DNA from: an uncultured Dokdonia sp.
GTDB taxonomy: Bacteria; Bacteroidota; Bacteroidia; Flavobacteriales; Flavobacteriaceae
Direction of reading: 5' to 3'
DNA length: 64,000 bases
Assembly (NCBI RefSeq): GCF_947492535.1
Contig: NZ_CANLNH010000001.1
Coordinates: forward strand, 1 to 64,000
The position numbers were made by a program, and so were the translations under genes. This document shows, piece after piece, positions 50,319 to 57,960 of the stretch. The notes beneath the pieces were generated by a model. It worked only from the letters and a program-made list of their open reading frames with translations. It did not search any database and was not told the DNA's origin. Each line of letters begins with the position of its first letter. The stretch's first letter is position 1.

Positions 50319-51155
50319 TTATATTTTAAAAGTAATTACAGGACGTTGCGCGTGATTTACAAGTCCTTCACTTAAAGAGCCATTTAAGAAATGGGCAAGA
50401 CCACTTCGGCCATGCGTTCCGATACCTACCAGCCCAGATCCTATGGTTTCTGCAAAATGAAGAATCCCTTTTTCTACAGAATCATCATTATAGATATTAA
50501 GTGTGTAATCTGTACATTCAGGCTCTTTCTCCATAAAGGCTTTCATTTTTGCTTCTATCTCATGCGTTGTGTGAAAGTTGTTAGGCGTATTGATATAAAG
50601 CATATGTAATTTTACGTCATTATCTTTTGCAAATGAGAATGCTTGTTTAAAAGAAGTGTGATTCTCTTCTTTAAAATTAGTAGCATATACAAATTTCTCT
50701 ATCGCAAAGTTTTCGTGACGCCTTTTGATAACGAGTACAGGTATTTTGGAATTTCGTACTACTTTCTCTGTATTAGAGCCAATAAGAATTTCTTGAAGAC
50801 CAGTGGCGCCATGTGATCCCATAACGACCAAATCTGCTTCGTACTTTTCGGTGTATTCCATAATTCCTTCAAAGGCACCGTCAAATTCTGCAGTTTCATG
50901 AACTGTAATGCCATCTAAAAAAGGAGCATTCATCATGTTTTCAAATTTTTGATGTGCTAATTTCATAAAAAATATAGCTTCAGGAAGATCACTCTTTGAA
51001 CCCCCAGTAGCACCATCTACAAGTTGCATAGGGAGTTCAAGCATGTGTAGTAAGTTGATCTCACTTCCATACTTTCTGGCAAGATCTGCGGCAACGCGTA
51101 AAGCGTTCTCTGCCTGCTCTGAAAAATCTGTGGGAACAAGTATTTTTTTTATCAT
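50319..51155 (-). CDS. Tandem universal stress protein (UspA family)
   Basis: 278 residues from Met at 51155 (MIKKILVPTDFSEQAENAL); an upstream Met at 51206 would add 17 residues of unrelated sequence. Two Usp domains lie at about 1-150 and 155-278. Both carry the ATP-binding glycine pattern: GSHGATGLQEILIGSNTEKV and GTHGRSGLAHFLNGSLSEGL. Family members bind ATP and help cells through starvation, oxidative or envelope stress. Cytoplasmic. Single gene with a strong terminator downstream; the divergent neighbour is the rimP operon. Confidence 0.92.
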   Translation of the reverse strand: MIKKILVPTDFSEQAENALRVAADLARKYGSEINLLHMLELPMQLVDGATGGSKSDLPEAIFFMKLAHQKFENMMNAPFLDGITVHETAEFDGAFEGIMEYTEKYEADLVVMGSHGATGLQEILIGSNTEKVVRNSKIPVLVIKRRHENFAIEKFVYATNFKEENHTSFKQAFSFAKDNDVKLHMLYINTPNNFHTTHEIEAKMKAFMEKEPECTDYTLNIYNDDSVEKGILHFAETIGSGLVGIGTHGRSGLAHFLNGSLSEGLVNHAQRPVITFKI

Positions 51156-51258
51156 ATGGGAGGGGTTTTTGTGAATAACTGTGTTCAAAATAGTAACCGT
51201 CTTCAATTTACAAAATAATAAGCAGTTTAATAGGCTTTTATAAATGGATAATTTGTCT

Positions 51259-51266
51259 TACATTTG
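51259..51266 (+). promoter_or_regulatory. -7 box (TACATTTG) of the rimP-nusA-infB operon
   Basis: TAnnTTTG match 58 bases before the rimP ATG. The predicted transcript starts just upstream of the leader hairpin at 51290. Confidence 0.55.
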
Positions 51267-51289
51267 CACCATTGAAAGAAACGAGTATT

Positions 51290-51314
51290 GAGGGGACAGC
51301 GGTCCCCTCTTTTT
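51290..51314 (+). terminator. Leader terminator (attenuator) before rimP
   Basis: GAGGGGAC (51290-51297) pairs with GTCCCCTC (51302-51309) around AGCG, followed by TTTTT. An intrinsic terminator between the promoter box and the rimP ATG at 51325, so it can stop the operon transcript before the first gene. Confidence 0.75.
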
Positions 51315-51324
51315 ATAGGCAAAG

Positions 51325-51789
51325 ATGTTGAGAGAAAAAGTAACCCAACTCCTTCAAGAAGCAATGGATGAAAATCCATCCCTTTTTTTGATAAGTTTAG
51401 ACATACAAGGTAACAACGAAGTTAAGGTCATAATAGATGGTGATCATGGAGTTACTGTTCAAGATTGTATCGCTGTAAGTAGAAAAGTTGAGCACAATTT
51501 AGATAGAGAAGAAGAAGATTTTTCTTTAGAAGTTATGTCTGTAGGAGCTACCACACCTCTTCAGCAAAAAAGGCAGTATAAAAAAAATATAGGTCGTTTT
51601 CTGGAGATAAAAACCCAAGCAGGGGCGAAATTGGAAGGAACGCTGGAAGAAGTTACAGAGGAAAATGTAACATTAACTTGGAAAGCGAGAGAGCCTAAGC
51701 CTGTGGGAAAAGGAAAAGTAACTGTTCAAAAAACAGAAGTGATTCCTTATGAAAATATAGTAGAAGCAAAAGTGATGATTAAATTTTAA
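51325..51789 (+). CDS. rimP: Ribosome maturation factor RimP
   Basis: 154 residues, the usual RimP length. It assists assembly of the 30S subunit. The N-terminal domain has LISLDIQGNNEVKVIIDGDHG and VQDCIAVSRKVEHNLDREEE, and the C-terminal SH3-like domain includes GRFLEIKTQAGAKLEGTLEE. It starts the rimP-nusA-infB operon, 12 bases before nusA. A terminator hairpin in the 5' leader indicates attenuation control of the whole operon. Confidence 0.93.
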   Translation: MLREKVTQLLQEAMDENPSLFLISLDIQGNNEVKVIIDGDHGVTVQDCIAVSRKVEHNLDREEEDFSLEVMSVGATTPLQQKRQYKKNIGRFLEIKTQAGAKLEGTLEEVTEENVTLTWKAREPKPVGKGKVTVQKTEVIPYENIVEAKVMIKF

Positions 51790-51801
51790 CAATATGTTGA
51801 T

Positions 51802-53034
51802 ATGGAGAATTTAGCGTTAATCGATTCTTTTTCGGAATTTAAGGACGATAAATTAATAGATCGTGTAACTCTGATGGCTATCTTAGAGGATGTTTTTAGA
51901 AGCACGTTGAAAAGACGTTTTGGAAGTGACGATAATTTTGATATTATTATTAATCCTGACAAAGGAGATCTTGAAATATGGCGTAACCGTATTGTGGTAG
52001 CCGATGGAGAGGTAGAAGATGATAATGCAGAAATATCACTTACAAATGCACGTAAAATTGAAGAAGATTTTGAAGTTGGTGAAGATGTGTCTGAAGAAGT
52101 AAAACTTATTGACTTAGGGCGTCGTTCTATTTTAGCATTACGCCAGAACTTAATAAGTAAGATTCATGAACATGATAATACAAATATCTATAAGCAGTTT
52201 AAAGAGCTTGAAGGTGAGTTGTATACAGCTGAAGTTCATCATATAAGACATAGAGCAATTATTTTGCTTGATGATGAAGGGAATGAAATCATACTTCCTA
52301 AAGATCGTCAGATTCCATCTGACTTCTTTAGAAAAGGAGAAAATGTAAGAGGTGTAATTGAAAGCGTAGAATTAAAGGGAAATAAACCTTCAATTATTAT
52401 GTCACGTACAGCGCCTATATTTTTGGAAAAATTATTTGAATCAGAAATACCAGAGGTGTTTGATGGTTTAATTACTATTAAAAAAGTAGTGCGTATTCCA
52501 GGTGAAAAAGCAAAAGTAGCCGTAGATTCGTATGACGATCGTATAGATCCTGTTGGAGCCTGTGTAGGTATGAAAGGATCTCGTATCCATGGAATCGTAC
52601 GTGAATTAGGAAATGAAAATATAGATGTGATTAATTATACAAATAATCTTAATCTATTTATAAGCCGAGCATTAAGCCCGGCACGTATCACTAGTTTAAA
52701 ACTAGATGAAGAAAATAAAACGGCTCAAGTATATTTGAAGCCAGAAGAAGTGAGTAAAGCAATTGGACGTGGAGGACATAATATTCGTCTTGCAGGTCAA
52801 TTGACAGGATATGAGATAGATGTGTACCGTGAAGGTGTAGAAGAAGATGTAGAGCTTACAGAGTTTTCTGATGAGATCGAAGGATGGATTATTGAAGCAT
52901 TTGCAAAAATTGGATTTGATACTGCAAGAAGTATCTTAGAACAAGATGTAGATGATTTGGTAAGACGTACTGACTTAGAGGAGGAAACTGTACTTGATGT
53001 AATGCGCATTCTCAAAGAAGAATTTGAAGAATAA
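51802..53034 (+). CDS. nusA: Transcription termination/antitermination factor NusA
   Basis: 410 residues. Domains in order: RNA-polymerase-binding N-terminal domain (1 to about 105), S1 domain (about 130-205; GELYTAEVHHIRHRAIILLD), KH1 (about 225-290; GACVGMKGSRIHGIVREL, ending near VINYTNNLNLFI) and KH2 (about 295-350; KAIGRGGHNIRLAGQLTG). A short C-terminal helical domain follows (SDEIEGWIIEAFAKIGFD). It controls pausing, termination and antitermination in transcription. The long acidic repeat domains of E. coli NusA are absent, as is usual in this phylum. In other bacteria NusA feeds back on its own operon, which fits the leader terminator. Confidence 0.95.
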   Translation: MENLALIDSFSEFKDDKLIDRVTLMAILEDVFRSTLKRRFGSDDNFDIIINPDKGDLEIWRNRIVVADGEVEDDNAEISLTNARKIEEDFEVGEDVSEEVKLIDLGRRSILALRQNLISKIHEHDNTNIYKQFKELEGELYTAEVHHIRHRAIILLDDEGNEIILPKDRQIPSDFFRKGENVRGVIESVELKGNKPSIIMSRTAPIFLEKLFESEIPEVFDGLITIKKVVRIPGEKAKVAVDSYDDRIDPVGACVGMKGSRIHGIVRELGNENIDVINYTNNLNLFISRALSPARITSLKLDEENKTAQVYLKPEEVSKAIGRGGHNIRLAGQLTGYEIDVYREGVEEDVELTEFSDEIEGWIIEAFAKIGFDTARSILEQDVDDLVRRTDLEEETVLDVMRILKEEFEE

Positions 53035-53086
53035 CATGCCTATTCATAATATAAAGGAATAGGAAAAGAATAAATTAAAGCAGTTT

Positions 53087-55891
53087 ATGGCAGCAGCAAC
53101 AATGCGATTAAATAAGGTGTTAAGGGAGCTCAATATCTCTCTAGATCGTGCCGTAGAGTATTTAGACTCTAAAGGTATCGAGATAGAGGCGCGTCCGACT
53201 ACAAAAATCTCTCAAGAGATTTATAATGTGCTTTCGGATGAGTTTCAAACAGACGCTAGTAAGAAAGTAGCTTCTAAGGAAGTCGCTGTAGAGAAGCTTA
53301 AGGAGAAGGAGGCGTTACGTATTGCTCGAGAAGAAGAAATCGAAGCAAAGCAAGAGGCTAAAAAACCTGAAGTTGTTAAAGCGAAGGTAAGTCTTAGTGG
53401 GCCAAAACAAGTTGGGAAAATAGATCTTGATGCATCAAAGAAGGTTCAGCCTGAAAAGAAAAAGGAAGAACCTAAAAAGGAAGAAGTTGTTGATGAGGTA
53501 AAACCAATAGAAGAAGCTCCTAAAGTGGAAACTCCTAAAGTGGAAGCGCCTAAGGAGGTAGAAACTCCTCCTGTGCAACCTGTTAAGGAAAAAGTAAAAG
53601 AAGAAGCAAAAAAGCCTGTTGCTAAAAAAGAAACTGCTCCTGTAAAAAAAGAAACTCCTAAGAAAGAAACTCCTAAAACTGAAGTCGCTGCCGAAACTCC
53701 AGTTAGATTAGGGGATGAAGTTCTTAAGACAGATTATAAAAAACTGGATGGACCTAATTTCACAGGACAAAAAATTGATCTTACTCAATTTAAAAAACCT
53801 GAAAAGAAGAAAAAGGAAAGTGCAGAGGATGCTAAGAAAAAGCGCCGTAGACGTATTACAAAACCTGGAGGAGGAAACAACAATAATAATAATTCGAATT
53901 CAGGAGGAGGAAATCGTGGTGGAAACCGTGGTGGAAACCGAGGAGGTAATAATAAACGTAAACCAGCAGTAGCTAAAGTAGAGCCAACTGAAGAAGAAGT
54001 ACAAAAGCAAATTAGAGAGACTCTTGAAAAACTTCAAGGGAAATCTAGTAAGGGTAAAGGAGCAAAATATCGTAGAGATAAGAGAGATCAGCACCGTCAA
54101 AAGACAGAAGGTGAACTTGCTGCTCAAGAAATAGAAAGCAAAATCCTTAAAGTAACAGAGTTTGTTACAGTAAGCGAAGTTGCGATTATGATGGATGTAC
54201 CTGTAACGGGTATTATCTCAGCATGTATGTCTTTAGGAATGATGGTAACTATGAATCAGCGTCTAGATGCTGAAACACTTACGATTGTTGCTGATGAATT
54301 TGGATATACAGTAGAGTTTGTTACTGCAGATCTTGAAGAGGCAATTGTTGAAGTAGAAGATGCTCCAGAAGATTTATTAGAAAGAGCACCTATAGTAACT
54401 GTAATGGGTCACGTAGATCACGGTAAAACATCGTTCCTTGATTATGTGCGTAGTGAAAATGTGATTGCAGGAGAAAGCGGAGGAATTACACAGCATATTG
54501 GTGCATACGGAGTAACATTAGAAAGCGGTCAGAAGATGGCATTCTTAGATACACCGGGTCACGAAGCCTTTACGGCAATGCGTGCTCGTGGAGCTCAGGT
54601 AACTGATATCGCTGTTATTGTTGTCGCTGCCGATGATGATATTATGCCACAAACAAAAGAAGCAATAGCGCATGCGCAAGCAGCCAATGTGCCTATTGTA
54701 TTTGCTATTAATAAAGTAGATTTACCTACAGCAAATCCTGAAAAGATTAAAGAAGGATTAGCAGCTATGAATTTATTAGTCGAAGATTGGGGAGGTAAAA
54801 TCCAATCTCATGATATTTCTGCTAAGACTGGATTAGGGGTTAATGAATTACTTGAGAAAGTATTGTTAGAAGCTGAATTATTAGAGCTGAAAGCAAATCC
54901 TAAGAAAAATGCTATTGGAACTGTTGTAGAAGCATTCTTAGATAAAGGACGTGGATATGTGTCTACGGTGCTTGTGCAAGGAGGAACGTTGCGTGTAGGA
55001 GATTATCTCTTAGCAGGTACATGTTCTGGTAAGGTAAAAGCAATGCATGATGAACGTGGAAAGAAAATTAAAGAGGCTGGACCATCAACGCCAGTATCTG
55101 TATTAGGTCTTGACGGAGCACCACAAGCGGGTGATAAGTTTAATGTAATGGATGATGAGCGTGAAGCAAAAGATATTGCTTCTAAACGTACACAATTACA
55201 GCGTGAGCAAAGTGTTCGTACGCAGCGTCATATTACATTAGATGAGATTGGAAGACGTATTGCACTTGGTGACTTTAAAGAGCTTAACATTATCCTTAAA
55301 GGAGATGTTGATGGTTCTGTAGAAGCACTTACAGATAGTTTCCAAAAATTATCTACAGAAGAAATAGCTGTAAATATTATACATAAAGGAGTAGGTGCGA
55401 TTACAGAAAGTGATGTGCTTCTTGCTTCAGCATCTGATGCAATTATTATTGGATTTAATGTAAGACCTGCGGGTAATGCTAGGCAGGTGGCAGATAAGGA
55501 AGAAATCGATATCCGTATGTATTCTATTATATACGATGCGATCAATGATCTTAAAGATGCCATGGAAGGAATGTTATCTCCAGAAATGCGTGAAGAAATT
55601 ACAGGTACCGCAGAGATACGTGAAACTTTCAAAATATCGAAAGTTGGTACTATTGCTGGATGTATGGTGACTAGTGGTAAGATCTTTAGAAACTCTAGTA
55701 TCCGTATTATACGTGATGCTGTCGTTGTGTATACAGGAGAGTTGTCAACGCTGAAACGTTTTAAAGATGATGTGAAAGAGGTAAGTAAAGGATATGATTG
55801 TGGTATGCAAATTAAGAACTACAATGATATCAAGATTGATGATGTAATTGAAGCTTTCCAAGAAGTAGCGGTTAAGAAAAAGCTTAAATAA
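53087..55891 (+). CDS. infB: Translation initiation factor IF-2
   Basis: 934 residues. A long N-terminal region (about 1-400) starts with an IF2-N helix bundle ([20 protein letters not shown]) and continues into a Lys/Glu/Pro-rich, low-complexity linker with an Asn/Gly tract ([18 protein letters not shown]). The GTPase core has G1 GHVDHGKT (about 441), DTPGHEAF (about 488) and NKVDL (about 541), then domains II-IV with [13 protein letters not shown] and the C-terminal fMet-tRNA-binding domain. It places initiator tRNA on the 30S subunit. It ends the rimP-nusA-infB operon, with a terminator 22 bases beyond the stop. No iterated palindrome occurs in it. Confidence 0.96.
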   Translation: MAAATMRLNKVLRELNISLDRAVEYLDSKGIEIEARPTTKISQEIYNVLSDEFQTDASKKVASKEVAVEKLKEKEALRIAREEEIEAKQEAKKPEVVKAKVSLSGPKQVGKIDLDASKKVQPEKKKEEPKKEEVVDEVKPIEEAPKVETPKVEAPKEVETPPVQPVKEKVKEEAKKPVAKKETAPVKKETPKKETPKTEVAAETPVRLGDEVLKTDYKKLDGPNFTGQKIDLTQFKKPEKKKKESAEDAKKKRRRRITKPGGGNNNNNNSNSGGGNRGGNRGGNRGGNNKRKPAVAKVEPTEEEVQKQIRETLEKLQGKSSKGKGAKYRRDKRDQHRQKTEGELAAQEIESKILKVTEFVTVSEVAIMMDVPVTGIISACMSLGMMVTMNQRLDAETLTIVADEFGYTVEFVTADLEEAIVEVEDAPEDLLERAPIVTVMGHVDHGKTSFLDYVRSENVIAGESGGITQHIGAYGVTLESGQKMAFLDTPGHEAFTAMRARGAQVTDIAVIVVAADDDIMPQTKEAIAHAQAANVPIVFAINKVDLPTANPEKIKEGLAAMNLLVEDWGGKIQSHDISAKTGLGVNELLEKVLLEAELLELKANPKKNAIGTVVEAFLDKGRGYVSTVLVQGGTLRVGDYLLAGTCSGKVKAMHDERGKKIKEAGPSTPVSVLGLDGAPQAGDKFNVMDDEREAKDIASKRTQLQREQSVRTQRHITLDEIGRRIALGDFKELNIILKGDVDGSVEALTDSFQKLSTEEIAVNIIHKGVGAITESDVLLASASDAIIIGFNVRPAGNARQVADKEEIDIRMYSIIYDAINDLKDAMEGMLSPEMREEITGTAEIRETFKISKVGTIAGCMVTSGKIFRNSSIRIIRDAVVVYTGELSTLKRFKDDVKEVSKGYDCGMQIKNYNDIKIDDVIEAFQEVAVKKKLK

Positions 55892-55913
55892 GCTCGATAC
55901 CTATCTTAAATTA

Positions 55914-55946
55914 AAAAAGCCTTTCTAGTATTTAGAAAGGCTTTTT
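55914..55946. terminator. Terminator between infB and the SPOR gene
   Basis: AAAAAGCCTTTCTA (55914-55927) pairs perfectly with TAGAAAGGCTTTTT (55933-55946), 5-base loop and T-runs on both strands. It serves both convergent genes. Confidence 0.88.
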
Positions 55947-55969
55947 AGTTATGTAATATTGGTAGTTTA

Positions 55970-56362
55970 TTATCTCTTTGGGTCTGGTTTGAAGATTAAA
56001 GCATTAGGAAACTCTTTCTTAATTTGTATAAGCGCTCTATCAGCTTCAAGTCGATTTCTAAAACTTCCTACCCATACTTTATAGTTAGGCGTTTCGTATT
56101 CTATATCTGATTTCCACGTTCCCACCTTATTTCTAAATCGTTTAAGCATGGTTCCAGCTTGTGCGGAATTTCCAGAATAGATTTGAATTTTATAGTGGTC
56201 TCCAAGTTCGTTATCGTTGCTTAATTCGTTCTTTAATTCTAGTAATTGTGGAATCTTTGCATCTTGAGAAATGGTTACTTGTGCTGTTTGCGCTTTCGCG
56301 AAAGCGTAAAAAGACAGAAAAACGAAGAGTGTAAGTGCTTTACTATTAGGGTGTATTGTCAT
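55970..56362 (-). CDS. Exported SPOR-domain protein
   Basis: 130 residues. The signal peptide runs through LTLFVFLSFYAFAKAQ, with cleavage likely before QTAQV. The C-terminal 75 residues match the SPOR fold (YKIQIYSGNSAQAGTMLKRF and YKVWVGSFRNRLEADRALIQ), which binds denuded glycan strands at the septum or recycling peptidoglycan. Periplasmic. Notably, the end of the signal peptide (AFAKA) is encoded by an iterated palindrome. A minus-strand TACCTTTG box lies 22 bases upstream of the start. Confidence 0.87.
   Translation of the reverse strand: MTIHPNSKALTLFVFLSFYAFAKAQTAQVTISQDAKIPQLLELKNELSNDNELGDHYKIQIYSGNSAQAGTMLKRFRNKVGTWKSDIEYETPNYKVWVGSFRNRLEADRALIQIKKEFPNALIFKPDPKR
56294..56303. repeat. 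Iterated palindrome copy 17 (AFAKA frame)
   Basis: Core of GCGCTTTCGCGAAAGCG. Encodes YAFAKAQ, the signal peptide end of the SPOR protein. Confidence 0.9.
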
Positions 56363-56384
56363 CTTAAAAATATAATTTGTACGG

Positions 56385-56392
56385 CAAAGGTA
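56385..56392 (-). promoter_or_regulatory. -7 box (TACCTTTG) of the SPOR gene
   Basis: Minus-strand TAnnTTTG, 22 bases upstream of the ATG at 56362. Confidence 0.5.
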
Positions 56393-56487
56393 AATGAATA
56401 AACGAAAAATAGATTATTTTGTTATTTAGAATTATTATAAATTAAAAACTAGCGCTTTTGCATTCTTCAAAAATGAGTTCTAAGTAT

Positions 56488-56495
56488 TATTTTTG
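56488..56495 (+). promoter_or_regulatory. -7 box (TATTTTTG) of the act operon
   Basis: TAnnTTTG, 92 bases before the actA ATG. The only upstream TTG is 27 bases away, longer than usual. Confidence 0.45.
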
Positions 56496-56587
56496 CATAC
56501 GATTTGAAGAGCTCGATTAACAGTTTATTAACAGCAGTTATATTGTAATAATCGTGCCAAATTTTTGAAGCTAATTCAATACCAATT

Positions 56588-57883
56588 ATGATACAGGTGA
56601 ATCGCCGTAACTCATTTTCGAGAATTATCACATTATGCGCAGCATTCTTGCTCGCTTTTTCTTCTTCCCTTTTTGCTCAGATAGACGCCGCTAGTGGTGA
56701 TGCAGATGCTGGGAAAGCATTGTTTAAGACTAATTGTGCTGCTTGTCATAAGTTGTATAAGCCTATGACGGGACCTGCACTTTTTGATGTAGTCGAAAAA
56801 TATGAAGAAGATTACGAGTGGTTAGGAAAATGGATCAGAAACTCGCAAGAACTTATTAAGGCAGGAGATGCTAGAGCTGTAAAAGTGTATGAAGAGAATG
56901 GACAGAAAGTCATGAATTCTTTTTCTGCTCTTACAGATGCGGATATTAGTAATATTCTAGCATATACAAATGTGCCAGTTACTACAGGTGGTCCTGATGG
57001 AACTCCAAATCCGAATCCTGTACCAGTTGAACCAGGTGTTTCAAATGAAATTATCCTTTCTATTTTAGGGTTAGTATTATTACTTCTTGTCGCGGTATTA
57101 TTTATCGTAAACAATACGCTTAAGAAATTTGCAGAAGCGCAAGGTATTGTTGTTGAAGAAGAAAAAACACGTAAGCCAATTTGGAAAGCGTTTGTTGAAA
57201 ATCAATTCCTAGTGTTAGTGTCTGTAATCTTCCTTCTGTTAGGAAGTGCATACTTTGCATATGGATGGATGTCTCAAGTAGGTGTTGATCAAGGGTACGC
57301 TCCTGTGCAACCAATTCATTACTCGCACAGAATCCATGCTGGAGACAATGCAATAGATTGTAAGTATTGTCACTCTTCTGCAAGAGTAAGTAAGCATTCA
57401 GGAATTCCTTCATTAAATATATGTATGAACTGTCACAAATCTATAGGTGAAGTGGCAGCAGAAACACAGGCAGAAGGTAAGAATGAGTATGGAGTAGATT
57501 ATAATAAAGAGATTCAGAAGTTATATACAGCTGTAGGTTGGGATGAAGCTTCTCAAGCATATACCGGAGAGACAAAGCCAGTAGAATGGATTCGTATTCA
57601 TAACCTTCCAGACTTTGCATACTTTAATCACTCGCAGCACGTAAGTGTAGCAGGTGTTGAGTGTCAGAAATGTCACGGTCCTGTAGAGGAGATGGAGATT
57701 ATGGAGCAGCATTCACCACTTACAATGGGTTGGTGTATTAACTGTCACCGTGAAACAAACGTAAAAGTAGAAGGAAACGAGTATTATACAAAAATACACG
57801 AACAGCTTTCTAAAAAATACGGAGTTGATAAACTTACGGCAGCTCAAATGGGAGGTCTTGAGTGTGGTAAATGTCATTATTAA
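56588..57883 (+). CDS. actA: Alternative complex III subunit ActA, multiheme cytochrome c
   Basis: 431 residues. The signal anchor is in residues about 12-30 (ITLCAAFLLAFSSSLFAQ). Six CxxCH heme sites are present: CAACH (50), CKYCH (258), CMNCH (279), CQKCH (359), CINCH (383) and CGKCH (426). The first lies in an N-terminal class I cytochrome c domain, separate from the pentaheme part; two membrane helices (about 153-175 and 203-225) lie between. Alternative complex III takes electrons from menaquinol and passes them to cytochrome c or an oxidase. It is the first gene of the act operon. ActA was described with five hemes in the best-studied complex, so the extra domain is noteworthy. Confidence 0.92.
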   Translation: MIQVNRRNSFSRIITLCAAFLLAFSSSLFAQIDAASGDADAGKALFKTNCAACHKLYKPMTGPALFDVVEKYEEDYEWLGKWIRNSQELIKAGDARAVKVYEENGQKVMNSFSALTDADISNILAYTNVPVTTGGPDGTPNPNPVPVEPGVSNEIILSILGLVLLLLVAVLFIVNNTLKKFAEAQGIVVEEEKTRKPIWKAFVENQFLVLVSVIFLLLGSAYFAYGWMSQVGVDQGYAPVQPIHYSHRIHAGDNAIDCKYCHSSARVSKHSGIPSLNICMNCHKSIGEVAAETQAEGKNEYGVDYNKEIQKLYTAVGWDEASQAYTGETKPVEWIRIHNLPDFAYFNHSQHVSVAGVECQKCHGPVEEMEIMEQHSPLTMGWCINCHRETNVKVEGNEYYTKIHEQLSKKYGVDKLTAAQMGGLECGKCHY

Positions 57884-57916
57884 TTAAGGACGCCACTTTA
57901 AATAAGTATAATATAA

Positions 57917-57939
57917 GGTCACTGAGCATAGCGAAGTGC
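57917..57939. repeat. REP-like fragment between actA and actB
   Basis: GGTCACTGAGCATAGCGAAG continues to TGC; CACT and AGTG form short inverted ends. It resembles a dispersed intergenic repeat family common in Bacteroidota, seen here once. Confidence 0.35.
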
Positions 57940-57960
57940 AAATAGTATAAAATCAATTAT

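Noticed and set aside
55228-55632. A 134-codon open frame opposite infB
   Set aside because: Ser/Ile-rich shadow of conserved IF-2 sequence; no start signal or family resemblance.
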